The notes under the pieces: generated by a model
Database searches by the model: none
Told to the model about the DNA's origin: nothing
The model's input: only the letters and a program-made list of their open reading frames with translations
Source of the DNA: Psychrobacter sp. BI730
GTDB taxonomy: Bacteria; Pseudomonadota; Gammaproteobacteria; Pseudomonadales; Moraxellaceae
Reading direction: 5' to 3'
Length of the DNA stretch: 64,000 bases
NCBI RefSeq assembly: GCF_013414195.1
Contig: NZ_JAATTV010000013.1
Span: forward strand, 48,119 to 112,118
Translations under genes and position numbers: made by a program
Shown: in pieces, positions 8,212 through 16,536 of the stretch
Layout of the letters: the number at the start of each line of letters is the position of its first letter
Numbering within the stretch: position 1 is the stretch's first letter

Positions 8212-9402
8212 TTACTCAGTAGGAGCGAGGGCTGGATAGCCAAGAGCGTACAGAGTACCTTCAAGTCCTGTCACGTTGATAGCGGCATCAGCACGTGCTT
8301 GAACGATTGGTTTGGCATGATAGGCCACACCCAGATCGGCCAATGCCATCATCGGTAAGTCGTTAGCACCGTCACCGATACAGACCACTTGTGACATCTC
8401 AATGCCTAAGCGCTCAGCAGTATGCTCAACGATAGCGGCTTTTTTGGCACCATTGACAATAGGCCACTGTACATGACCAGTGACTTCACCTTCCTCGATA
8501 TCTAGAGCGTTGGCATGTACTTCATCGATACCCAGCTGCTCAGCGATATAACGGGCAAAATAAGTAAAGCCGCCTGATACTAGCACCGTATGATAACCCA
8601 ATGCTTTTAGCGCACTGATCGTCGTGCGTGCACCAGTCGATAACGTTAGACGACTACAGATATCATCCAGCACATCAGTAGAAATGCCCTTTAGCAAAGC
8701 CACACGCTGAGCAAATGATTCATCAAAATCAATTTCACCGCGCATTGCTGCTTCAGTGATGGCTTCGACTTCTTCACCAATCCCAGCCGTTTTTGCTAGC
8801 TCTACGATGACTTCTTGCTCGATCAAGGTTGAGTCCATATCAAAGCAGGCAAGCTTATGTGTCCGCAGCATATGACCGACAGATAGGATGTGACAGTCCA
8901 CTACGTTTAAATTATCGGCGCTGTCGGCACTACGCGTATTGTTGTATTCTTCAGTTAGGTCATGACGCAGGCGAGTGGTTAGCTGATCATCAATGATGTG
9001 AGCTGCGGCGGTTTTTTTGCCAGGGTGCATCAGCGTGTCAGTGACTGGTACTAGCAGATAACGGTAGACTTGAGTATGGGTAAAGGGTAGGCGCTGTGCG
9101 TCTGCTGCTGTAGGCTCTGTATCAGATACCGTGATATTGACGAAACTAGCGTCAGTATCTTCGGCAACGGTCACTAGGTGCCAGCTTGGCTGTTCGTCGA
9201 CCCACGACTGAACGTACTGATGAATATCTAATGCGGATACCTGAGTCGGCAGTACGACGATGAGCGCAAAAACAGGTAGCGACTGTAGCGCATCAAAGTC
9301 TTGCAAATTGGTATCTTCGGGTAATAATGCCGCAATAGAATCAACGGCTTGTTGCCATGCTTTGCTGTCTTTTGGTAACGAATAAGATGTATTTTTTGGC
9401 AT
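8212..9402 (-). CDS. serB: Phosphoserine phosphatase
   Basis: SerB hydrolyses phosphoserine to serine, the last step of serine synthesis, in the cytoplasm. The HAD phosphatase motifs are in order: DMDSTLIE (nucleophile Asp near residue 188), VSGGF (motif II Ser), the Lys in NGAKKAAIV, and GDGANDLPMM (motif III/IV). The 396-residue length includes an N-terminal ACT-like region of about 180 residues (FALIVVLPTQVSALDIHQYV...), like other gammaproteobacterial long SerB proteins. It is divergent from a YtjB/AhpA-like gene across 427 bp, the same pairing as serB-ytjB (smp) in enterobacteria, which supports both calls. Confidence 0.96.
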   Translation of the reverse strand: MPKNTSYSLPKDSKAWQQAVDSIAALLPEDTNLQDFDALQSLPVFALIVVLPTQVSALDIHQYVQSWVDEQPSWHLVTVAEDTDASFVNITVSDTEPTAADAQRLPFTHTQVYRYLLVPVTDTLMHPGKKTAAAHIIDDQLTTRLRHDLTEEYNNTRSADSADNLNVVDCHILSVGHMLRTHKLACFDMDSTLIEQEVIVELAKTAGIGEEVEAITEAAMRGEIDFDESFAQRVALLKGISTDVLDDICSRLTLSTGARTTISALKALGYHTVLVSGGFTYFARYIAEQLGIDEVHANALDIEEGEVTGHVQWPIVNGAKKAAIVEHTAERLGIEMSQVVCIGDGANDLPMMALADLGVAYHAKPIVQARADAAINVTGLEGTLYALGYPALAPTE

Positions 9403-9829
9403 GGCTCAATTGTCCCTTGTATGCTCATATAAGATTAGGAATAATAACAGTTTTACTGGGCAGCGCCTATAGATGACGCGCAAAGTAACAATGATGCTAA
9501 AAAACAGATTTTATGGCGTAAGAAGCCATAGAAAATGCAATAAAGTTATTATGATAAATTTATAAAGCGCTCACGCTATAAGGCTTATTATGGTGATATA
9601 GTAGATGAGATAAGCTGACTGTTGATTGACGATGCTTTCTTATTAACGATGCATTCGCAAAAGATAGCAAGGCAAAATTGATGGTGTTGATAGTCATTAA
9701 TAAGCAGTACTGCTTTATCAATATGTGCGCACTACCATTGGCGCACATCAAAATTGTTTAAAAATTAGCCAAAAAATGAGCAGTAGCCTCGTTTTTTAAT
9801 TTCTTCTCTCCAAAAAAGTTTAACATATC
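9403..9829. other. Divergent promoter region of serB and the YtjB-like gene
   Basis: This is a 427-bp AT-rich gap with no supported gene. A 63-codon open frame on the minus strand at 9560-9751 has no ribosome site or protein-like composition. The region must hold both promoters. No clear operator or riboswitch was seen. Confidence 0.45.
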
Positions 9830-11287
9830 ATGACGTATTTAGCGCCGCGGCAAGGGTTGTTTGCCATTATTCTTCTGGTTAGTTTTTGTTTGCAGACGCT
9901 GTTATTGGTCATTAGTACTGATCAACAGCTGAGCAATAGTCGTGCGTTAAAAGGCGAGCAGATGGTCGCCCAGCTGATTGATGAAGCAAGGTTGTCCTTA
10001 GAAAATAAAGACCGTGTGAGTTTAAGCGTTATTGCCAATCGCTATACCAGCGAGCAAGACGTCACACGGATACTGATTAAGGACAACAACGACGATATCT
10101 TGGTGCCAGTAGGCAATGCGCCGATGCAGCAAGGTGACACTATTCGTCAAATCGCCACCAATGGCGATTCAGTCATCGGTAGCGTTGCATTGACTTTGAA
10201 AGACGTTAGCAAAGGCGAGATTATCGCCATGCAATGGCCGTTTGTCATCGGTACTATGCTGCTACATTTACTGCTTTGGTTGATTTATGGTTACCTCGCT
10301 CGTCCGACCAAAGAGCAAATCAATGCATTAAGTCGAGATATCCAAGAGCTGTATCGTGACCAATACAGACCAGTCGATCAACGCGGCTATGACCGTGAAC
10401 TTGAACGCCAGTCAACGGGTAAATCAGCGTCTCATTTAGCAGACAGTCAAGTAGCGACGGATAATACGGCAAACGCAGCAGATGACGAAGTGACTAATGC
10501 ACGCAAATTTAATGTGCATAATGAAGTGAACGAGTACCTTAGAACTCAGCAAAACCAAGAGACAGGTAGCGATACTGACAATCTAGCGAGTGCGAGTGAA
10601 GGTAGCGAAAGCGAGATAGCGGATACAGATAGTGTTGCTTCTCAAGTTACCAGTCATACGTCTAAACTGTCTGCCACACGGTCTGTTGATAGCGTCAAAG
10701 TTCAAATTGTATTCCATGATGAGTTCAATATGCTTGAACGCCTTGCGCCTGCGCAGCGTCTTCCGTACCTAGCACTCTGCACCCAGCTACTCAATCAAGC
10801 CGTGACCGAGCTGCTAAGACAACCATTGCTGCTGGGCGTGAGTGCGATGAATGAAGCGCACTTTGAAGACAATGGTGCAAGTGTGGTACTAAAGGCTGAT
10901 AATAGCCATGCAAAAGTGGCACTCGCAGGCGTGATGCTTGCCAAGCTATATTTAATGCTCAACAAAATTATTCACGATAAGCATATTGAGCTGTCGCGTT
11001 TTGCCTTACCAGCAAAAGCGGGCGTCAGTGATGATGCGCAGTCAGAGCCAATGACTCATTTGCTCCAGAGTATCGGCAAAAAAGAGCAGCTATTAATATT
11101 ATTGCCAAATGCCGGTCTCAAGCAAATCAGCAACCATGTACAAGTACATAACATCATGCGCCCAACCACTGTCTATGAGCGCGAGTGTGCGATATTTGAC
11201 GGTGCTAACGACTCATTGATTCAGCGTTTGGCTGATGTGCGCAACGCGGTTCTGATGATTGAAGATGAGGACGAGCTACACATTTAA
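9830..11287 (+). CDS. YtjB/AhpA-family membrane protein, extended
   Basis: This is a 485-residue protein with two transmembrane helices (about residues 9-29 and 138-157) flanking a periplasmic domain of about 110 residues. The order (short N-tail, TM, periplasmic domain beginning with an SLENKDRVSLSVIANRYTSEQDVTRILI stretch, TM) fits the Smp/YtjB (AhpA) family, whose gene is divergent from serB in enterobacteria just as here. It is more than twice the size of the E. coli protein: residues about 195-285 are acidic and Ser/Thr-rich and probably disordered, followed by a folded C-terminal region of about 200 residues. The function of the family is poorly defined. No strong ribosome site precedes the ATG. 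Confidence 0.7.
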   Translation: MTYLAPRQGLFAIILLVSFCLQTLLLVISTDQQLSNSRALKGEQMVAQLIDEARLSLENKDRVSLSVIANRYTSEQDVTRILIKDNNDDILVPVGNAPMQQGDTIRQIATNGDSVIGSVALTLKDVSKGEIIAMQWPFVIGTMLLHLLLWLIYGYLARPTKEQINALSRDIQELYRDQYRPVDQRGYDRELERQSTGKSASHLADSQVATDNTANAADDEVTNARKFNVHNEVNEYLRTQQNQETGSDTDNLASASEGSESEIADTDSVASQVTSHTSKLSATRSVDSVKVQIVFHDEFNMLERLAPAQRLPYLALCTQLLNQAVTELLRQPLLLGVSAMNEAHFEDNGASVVLKADNSHAKVALAGVMLAKLYLMLNKIIHDKHIELSRFALPAKAGVSDDAQSEPMTHLLQSIGKKEQLLILLPNAGLKQISNHVQVHNIMRPTTVYERECAIFDGANDSLIQRLADVRNAVLMIEDEDELHI

Positions 11288-11473
11288 TGCCGACTGTATT
11301 TGGTCATTTATATTACAATTGTCTGTTATATAGCCTACTGGACTATCTTAATCGTAGAGTTGAAATGTACCATATTGCGAAAAAGGATTGACAACATTCA
11401 ATAGAGACTTTATAAGGCATATATATATTGATGTATTCTTAATACCCTTGCCTAAAAATGATAGGAGTTTGTC

Positions 11474-11710
11474 ATGAGTGACGCTGATATTGACGACGAT
11501 TTTGATGATGATTTTGTCGACGATGATGATGCAAAGATGGTTGAAGAAGCTGAGACGAGCGTACGTACACGTTTAAGTAGTCTTGAAAAACGTCGGCTAA
11601 TCGATAATTTGCTAGAAGAAAAGCGTTTGGCTAAAGAGTTAAAAGACGATCTAGACGACATAGACAACTTCGATGAAGACGGCGATGATTGGGATGATGA
11701 CGATTTTTAA
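11474..11710 (+). CDS. Small highly acidic protein (PA3496-like)
   Basis: This is a 78-residue protein with Asp-rich ends (DDDFDDDFVDDDD at the N-terminus, DEDGDDWDDDDF at the C-terminus) around a basic amphipathic helix, RLSSLEKRRLIDNLLEEKRLAKEL. This acid-helix-acid pattern resembles the PA3496 family of small proteins in pseudomonads, labelled envelope-integrity proteins in databases. That assignment is by pattern only. AGGAG lies 7 nt before the ATG, and the frame composition argues that it is real. It stands alone between two intergenic regions. Confidence 0.75.
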   Translation: MSDADIDDDFDDDFVDDDDAKMVEEAETSVRTRLSSLEKRRLIDNLLEEKRLAKELKDDLDDIDNFDEDGDDWDDDDF

Positions 11711-12008
11711 TTTGTCGGCATCAGTCGTTTCAGTGGACTAAAGTGCTCTAGTGGCTACTTTTACAGCAGTGACTATTTTAATGACTAAAATTATTTAGCC
11801 AGTCGAATTGGTTGCCTGCTGTTTGCCACTTTTCTAATTTTCTAGGTTTGCTTGCAACCAGTTCATCTCGATAATACTTACCTGATAGAGGTTGCTTGAG
11901 TTTGATTAATTAAGCAGCCTTTAGTCTTAAAATAAGTACTCGTCCTCTTTTATTTAACCGATCGCCCACTGCGATTGATGACATCTATCTGCTAAGGAAA
12001 ACCAAATT

Positions 12009-12566
12009 ATGAGTAACCAACTAAGTTTTGATGAATTACTAGACTATTTGGACAATCAAGAAAGCCAGTTCGTGCTAGATAGTGTCGCAGCGCATGGTTT
12101 TTTGACAGCGACGGTTATCGGTCGTCCATTGCCTAACTGGATGGATGCCCTGTTCGAAGGTCATGTAAGTGAAATTCCAGACAACGTCATCGATGGTATC
12201 AAACGCTGGCGCGATTCGATCATGGCTGAGTTAAAAAATGAGACGCCTATTGAATTACCATTTGGTGAAGATGCTGGTAACGAAGAAGTGGCGGTTGATT
12301 TCTCTGACGAGTCAGACATCGTTGCTTGGTCAATCGGTTTTGTCGATGCCATGTATGGTGATGAAGCAAGCGATTGGTTCGAAGATGAAGAGACGGCAGA
12401 AGACGTAGCAGTATTGACCTTGCCTATGATCGTACTAAGCGGTATCGATGATGAAGATCCAGAGCTGTCTGAGATGCGTAAAGACGAAGACAAAATGGTA
12501 CAGATGGCCAATAGCATCGAAGGTAATTTGACTGAATTATTCTTACTATTCCATACCAACGATTAA
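12009..12566 (+). CDS. UPF0149 (YecA/YgfB-like) family protein
   Basis: This is a 185-residue acidic cytoplasmic protein. The N-terminal helix SFDELLDYLD, the LDSVAAHGFLTATVIG motif near residues 22-37 and the WSIGFVDAMYGDEASDWF segment near 102-120 are typical of UPF0149. E. coli YgfB/YecA are related but their molecular role is largely unknown. Unlike some YecA proteins it has no C-terminal SEC-C zinc motif. AAGGA lies 9 nt before the ATG. A hairpin follows the stop, so it is probably monocistronic. Confidence 0.88.
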   Translation: MSNQLSFDELLDYLDNQESQFVLDSVAAHGFLTATVIGRPLPNWMDALFEGHVSEIPDNVIDGIKRWRDSIMAELKNETPIELPFGEDAGNEEVAVDFSDESDIVAWSIGFVDAMYGDEASDWFEDEETAEDVAVLTLPMIVLSGIDDEDPELSEMRKDEDKMVQMANSIEGNLTELFLLFHTND

Positions 12567-12574
12567 TAATGCTA

Positions 12575-12610
12575 AGAAACAGCGCTGCTAACGGTGCTGT
12601 TTCTGTCTTG
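12575..12610 (+). terminator. Terminator after the UPF0149 gene
   Basis: The arms AGAAACAGC (12575-12583) and GCTGTTTCT (12596-12604) form a 9-bp stem followed by a T-rich stretch. Confidence 0.65.
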
Positions 12611-12674
12611 TCTATGCTGTATCGCAGCGCTTTGATTTACTATATATTTTATAAGTCACCGATAAGGTCATCCT

Positions 12675-13115
12675 ATGACTGTGCAACTCTCTAACCTTGA
12701 ACACTTACCTAACTATCAAATTACCGAACGCCTAGACGTGGTGTACGGTAGTACCGTGCGCTCAAAGCACGTCGGTAAAGACTTGTTTGCTGGGTTAAAA
12801 AACATCGTTGGCGGCGAGCTGACGGCTTATACCGAGCTATTAGAAGAGTCACGGCAAGAAGCAATCGATCGCATGATTGTCAAAGCAGAGGCGTTAGGTG
12901 CTGATGCGGTGGTCGGTCTACGTTTTTCGACTTCTAGCATCGCCCAAGGTGCGTCAGAGCTGTTTGTCTATGGGACTGCGGTCAAGGTCGCGCCGATATC
13001 ACAGCAGCAGTATCAAAACCTACCAAGCGATGGTTACGACCATTCTAGTCAAAATACGAATACTCAGACCCAAGTCGCACCCGATGATTTACCGCGTTTC
13101 AATCCTTTTGGTTAA
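12675..13115 (+). CDS. YbjQ (UPF0145) family protein, first copy
   Basis: This is a 146-residue cytoplasmic protein. It contains the YbjQ/UPF0145 fold signatures: VVYGSTVRSKHVGKD near residues 21-35, the ELTAYTELLEESRQEAIDRMIVKAEALGADAVVGLRF core, and the closing ELFVYGTAVKV strand. These proteins form pentamers of unknown function. After the domain comes a Gln/Asn-rich tail. AAGG precedes the ATG. The reading frame does not close after its TAA: the next 31 codons are open and in the same frame as the second YbjQ gene, and they encode a repeat-rich Tyr-Asn-Thr linker. The stop may therefore be a recent truncation of a longer tail. Confidence 0.88.
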   Translation: MTVQLSNLEHLPNYQITERLDVVYGSTVRSKHVGKDLFAGLKNIVGGELTAYTELLEESRQEAIDRMIVKAEALGADAVVGLRFSTSSIAQGASELFVYGTAVKVAPISQQQYQNLPSDGYDHSSQNTNTQTQVAPDDLPRFNPFG

Positions 13116-13208
13116 TCCTATAATACTGAAAGCTACAATACTAAAAACTACAATACCGAATCCTATAATGCTAAAAGCACCGATGCTTTTTACGATGAGA
13201 AACGTGCT
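13116..13208 (+). other. Open in-frame linker between the two YbjQ genes
   Basis: From the codon after the first gene's TAA to the ATG of the second gene there are exactly 31 sense codons with no stop. They encode repeats of the form SYNTE-SYNTK-NYNTE-SYNAK, followed by a charged end, FYDEKRA. The DNA shows three to four imperfect 15-bp repeats (CTACAATACTAAAAA-like). It looks like former coding sequence. Confidence 0.7.
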
Positions 13209-13715
13209 ATGAATGATTCACTCACGCAAGTGCTCATCAATTATGGGCCGTTTGTCTTCTTATTCGCCGCTGGCTGGTTCTTTGGGTCGCGCCATGAGCG
13301 TCAGCATTTGGCACAGCTAACAGTAGCAGAGCAAGCATTAGGCGATATCACTGTCTCAAGCGAACGTCTATACTGTCCCAAGTTAGCAGCGGGTAGTGAA
13401 GGCGAGCTGGTACTTGGTAGTGTCGTCATCGCTCAAGATTATTTCAAAATGATTATTGCTCGCGTACTAAGTGTCTTTGGCAAAAACTTAACCACCTACG
13501 AGACTTTGCTAGATCGTGCACGCCGCGAAGCCATCGTTCGTATGCGGACTGAGGCAAAAGCCAAAGGCTACACGCATATCTACGGTTTACGTCTTGAGGT
13601 AACCAATGTCAACCAATTAGGTAGTATGGTCGAAGCCATCGCCTACGGTACAGCTGTTATCAGTATCGACCATATTCACTCTACATCTGCTATAAATCAT
13701 AAAATCCCCGCCTAA
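13209..13715 (+). CDS. YbjQ (UPF0145) family protein, second copy with membrane anchor
   Basis: This is a 168-residue protein. Residues about 10-24 (YGPFVFLFAAGWFFG) form a single transmembrane helix followed by a basic RHERQH stretch, so the YbjQ domain is probably cytoplasmic and tethered. The domain shows VVIAQDYFKMIIARVLSVFGKNLTTYETLLDRARREAIVRMRTEAKAKGYTHIYGLRLEV and the final AIAYGTAVIS strand. Only a weak GAG ribosome site precedes the ATG, which suggests that its translation depends on the upstream gene. It has the same reading frame as the first copy. An adjacent soluble plus anchored pair could co-assemble at the membrane, but this is inference. Confidence 0.85.
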   Translation: MNDSLTQVLINYGPFVFLFAAGWFFGSRHERQHLAQLTVAEQALGDITVSSERLYCPKLAAGSEGELVLGSVVIAQDYFKMIIARVLSVFGKNLTTYETLLDRARREAIVRMRTEAKAKGYTHIYGLRLEVTNVNQLGSMVEAIAYGTAVISIDHIHSTSAINHKIPA

Positions 13716-14020
13716 ATCATTTCTACTTTTTTATCAAGTGTAAAAACCTATAATTGACTGACGAGTAGTTAGAAAAATCAAAACCATACACTTTTACAAC
13801 GATATACTGAATTTTGCCGTTCCGTTATTATTTCGGTTCGTAGTAACCAGTTTTATCAAAAATTGTCGGTTTAAAAACACGACTGTATGGAAAAGTGTCA
13901 TATAAAGAGCTGACAACGTCGGTGGCTTTTACCCAAGATATCAGCAGGATTGGCTGATTGAGCATGACGAGGTTGTCATAAACCTGCCCGTGTAAGGGCT
14001 CTATCTACAAGGATGTAGTT
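13716..14020. other. Intergenic region upstream of the BASS transporter
   Basis: This is 305 bp without a supported gene. No clear terminator for the YbjQ pair was found. The last 60 bases are G-rich and lead into an AAGGA ribosome site. I saw no known riboswitch pattern. Confidence 0.4.
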
Positions 14021-14944
14021 ATGGAAGGTGTTGAGTTAGTCACGTTTATAAATGCAAAAGTCATTCCCATTAGTATCTTTTTGATTATGATGGGGATGGG
14101 ATTGTCCTTAGTTACCAATGATTTTAAGAGAGTCGTCAAATACCCTAAAGCAGTCGCCATAGGCTTGACCAATCAGCTAATATTTTTGCCGCTCGTAGGT
14201 TTTGCTTTGGCAACCACCATGTCTCTCGAGCCAGAGTATGCCGTTGGGGTTATGTTGCTAGTACTGTGTCCTGGTGGCACGACATCGAATCTATTTACCT
14301 ATTTAGCCAAAGGTGACGTCGCACTTTCGGTCACCATGACCGCTATTGCCAGTGTCATTACCGTATTTACCATTCCTATCGTCCTCAGTTTTTCGCTCGT
14401 ATACTTTATGGGTGCGGGTAGTGAGTTTCAGTTGCCAGTGGTCAAGACCATGATCAGCCTAATTGCTCTGACTATCTTACCCGTCAGTATTGGTATGTTG
14501 ATCAAACGCTATGCGCCTAACGCGGCAGACAAGGGACAGGTGATGGTGTCTCGTTTTGGCGTGATATTTTTGAGCTTCTTGGTACTTTTCTTAAGCTATG
14601 TGCAACGAGACATTATCGTTGAAGCGTTAATCGCTACTGGCCCTGTGGCATTAATATTGAATGTATCGACGATGGCGCTTGGTTATTACACCAGCAAATG
14701 GTTCGGTCTAAATCCTGCACAAAGACGCTCGATTACTATGGAAGTCGGCCTACAAAACAGTACGCTTTCAATGTTTATGGCACTGACGCTATTGGCTAAC
14801 TATAAGATGTCGATGACGCCAGCCATTTATACGCTAATCATGTTCTTGACCGCTGGTATCATGGTCAGAGTATTTACTGCCCAGCATAATAAAGCCAAAA
14901 GAACCGAGATAGAAAACAGTGTATTGGCAGCACGTAGAATGTAA
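14021..14944 (+). CDS. Bile acid:sodium symporter (BASS) family transporter
   Basis: This is a 307-residue inner-membrane protein with about ten hydrophobic segments. The BASS signatures are visible: the N-terminal MMGMGLSL-TNDFKRVVKYPKAVAIGL segment, LVLCPGGTTSNLFTYLAKGDVALSVTMTAIAS near residues 80-112 (crossing sodium-site helix), and MEVGLQNSTLSMFMAL near 240-256. Bacterial members carry organic anions such as bile salts, pantoate or keto acids with sodium. The substrate here is unknown and the gene has no pathway neighbours. AAGGA lies 7 nt before the ATG. A strong terminator follows. Confidence 0.9.
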   Translation: MEGVELVTFINAKVIPISIFLIMMGMGLSLVTNDFKRVVKYPKAVAIGLTNQLIFLPLVGFALATTMSLEPEYAVGVMLLVLCPGGTTSNLFTYLAKGDVALSVTMTAIASVITVFTIPIVLSFSLVYFMGAGSEFQLPVVKTMISLIALTILPVSIGMLIKRYAPNAADKGQVMVSRFGVIFLSFLVLFLSYVQRDIIVEALIATGPVALILNVSTMALGYYTSKWFGLNPAQRRSITMEVGLQNSTLSMFMALTLLANYKMSMTPAIYTLIMFLTAGIMVRVFTAQHNKAKRTEIENSVLAARRM

Positions 14945-15025
14945 GAGGTTGAAAATAACCGTAGTAACGCACTGTTGCGCCCGTTGAGACATTACTTGGC
15001 GAAAATCAACAGTGTATGGTTTAGT

Positions 15026-15075
15026 AAAAAAGCCCATAATCCGCTTTGTATAATGAAGCAGGTTATGGGCTTTTG
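15026..15075. terminator. Bidirectional terminator between convergent transporter genes
   Basis: AAAAAAGCCCATAA pairs with TTATGGGCTTTT, giving a stem of about 12 bp with A and T tracts on either side. It serves both the BASS gene (plus) and the FNT gene (minus). Confidence 0.85.
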
Positions 15076-15133
15076 TGTTTAGTGCTCGTTTTAACCCAAA
15101 CCAGTTCTAACTCAAATCAGTTTTATCTCAAGT

Positions 15134-16276
15134 CTAGAATCTTCGTCTGTCCATTTTCGCTCTTGCCTCGGCAGCTTGCTCTTTGACTTTTTCAATTTCA
15201 AATAAGAACGTACGATTTTTAAGCACCGCGACGAATACCACGCCGCCGACTGTATTGCCCACCAGTACCACGACTAAAAATACCAAGTAGCGCCAGAGAC
15301 TGACGGTATTGCCATACAGCAGCGCTGAAAATACTTCGATATTGCCCACGATACTATGATGTAAGCCCAAAAACCCGATACTACCTGTAATTAGGGTTAC
15401 CAGCACAATACGGCTAAGCGTATCCCGTGCAGAGGTTACTAGCCATGCTGCTACGCCCATCATCCAGCCTGCGAGTACTGCACTACCAAAGATCACCCAC
15501 CACTCAAAACCCAAAATATGCTCGGCATAGACATCAATGGCATGGTCTGTAAACAGATGCATATGCAGCCCTAAGCCAACCATTAATGCCGAAAACAGAC
15601 AGCCGCCAACGATATTACCAGCGATGACAATGCCCCATAGCCGTAACAGCTTATGTAGCGGTTCGATTTTATTTAGGACAGGCAAGCTTAAGAGGGAAGT
15701 CTGCTCTGTGAACAATAACGACTGACCAATCACCACGATAATAAAGCCAATTGGATACAGCAGTGACGACAGCACCATCGCATAGCGACTGGGTATCACA
15801 TCATTGAGTAGGGCAAACATCGATAAAATCATAAAAAAGCTGATGCCAATCTCTAGCCCAGCCGTAAAGGCACTGGTAAATAGCGAGCCAAGTGAACGCT
15901 CAAAGGTTTCTTTGGCGTGGATGACTTGCTCGACTAATATACTGGCGTAGCTCTTTGCTTGGCTTAGATTATCGTCACTGGCGACCTTTTTGATGGTTTC
16001 TTTGTCTTCGTCGCTGATTTCTTCTGGCAGGTCATCATTTTCTAAGTCTTCGGTGGCTTTGATAGGTTCGTCTACATTATTATCTGTAGTGTCATCTACG
16101 TCACTGTTTGTAGTGTCGTCTGCGTCCTTGTCTACCTCAATGCCTTTAGAAGGACAGCCGCTTTCTTCTAGCGTATTGTCACCTTCAGGCACAGGAGTAG
16201 TGGTACTCGCATTTGTACGCTCATCGTTTGATAGATTAGCCTGAGAATCATGGTCATGCTCGGTATCTTGGGACAC
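15134..16276 (-). CDS. Formate/nitrite transporter (FNT) family channel with acidic N-terminal extension
   Basis: This is a 380-residue protein. The C-terminal 250 residues hold six hydrophobic helices of the FNT fold, with GNIVGGCLF near residue 220, FGSAVLAGWMMGVAAWLVTSARDTLSRI, GLHHSIVGNIEVF (the family's pore-centre His) and VVLVGNTVGGVVFV. This is closest in pattern to the YfdC-like branch rather than FocA. The first 110 residues are acidic and Asp/Thr/Asn/Glu-rich with DDTTNSDVDDTTDNN-type repeats and should be a disordered cytoplasmic tail, uncommon for FNT proteins. FNT members pass small monovalent anions. No formate or nitrite enzyme gene is adjacent. Confidence 0.85.
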   Translation of the reverse strand: MSQDTEHDHDSQANLSNDERTNASTTTPVPEGDNTLEESGCPSKGIEVDKDADDTTNSDVDDTTDNNVDEPIKATEDLENDDLPEEISDEDKETIKKVASDDNLSQAKSYASILVEQVIHAKETFERSLGSLFTSAFTAGLEIGISFFMILSMFALLNDVIPSRYAMVLSSLLYPIGFIIVVIGQSLLFTEQTSLLSLPVLNKIEPLHKLLRLWGIVIAGNIVGGCLFSALMVGLGLHMHLFTDHAIDVYAEHILGFEWWVIFGSAVLAGWMMGVAAWLVTSARDTLSRIVLVTLITGSIGFLGLHHSIVGNIEVFSALLYGNTVSLWRYLVFLVVVLVGNTVGGVVFVAVLKNRTFLFEIEKVKEQAAEARAKMDRRRF

Positions 16277-16536
16277 GGTCGGCTCGCTGGTTATAAGCTA
16301 ATGATTTTGCTGCATAAGTAATCTCTATTATATTTCCCATTCTTCTGATTGCTGTTGTTAATTGATTAACAATTTGAGTAATAAATGGCCTTCAGGCTTT
16401 ATAAATTGCCTTACCATCTAACAAAATCTGCCTATCTGCGTTAAAATCACACTATCAACTATTTTTCCTGTTTTTATAGCGTTTTGCGCTATCTCATTTT
16501 GACCACATTCATTATCAACAATAAGATCACCCTATT

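Noticed and set aside
9560..9751. 63-codon minus-strand frame in the serB gap
   Set aside because: No ribosome site and no protein-like pattern.
12898..13212. 104-codon plus-strand frame overlapping the first YbjQ gene
   Set aside because: It is a shifted reading of the YbjQ gene and the linker repeats. It has no ribosome site and its Ile/Leu/Pro-rich composition is that of an out-of-frame reading.
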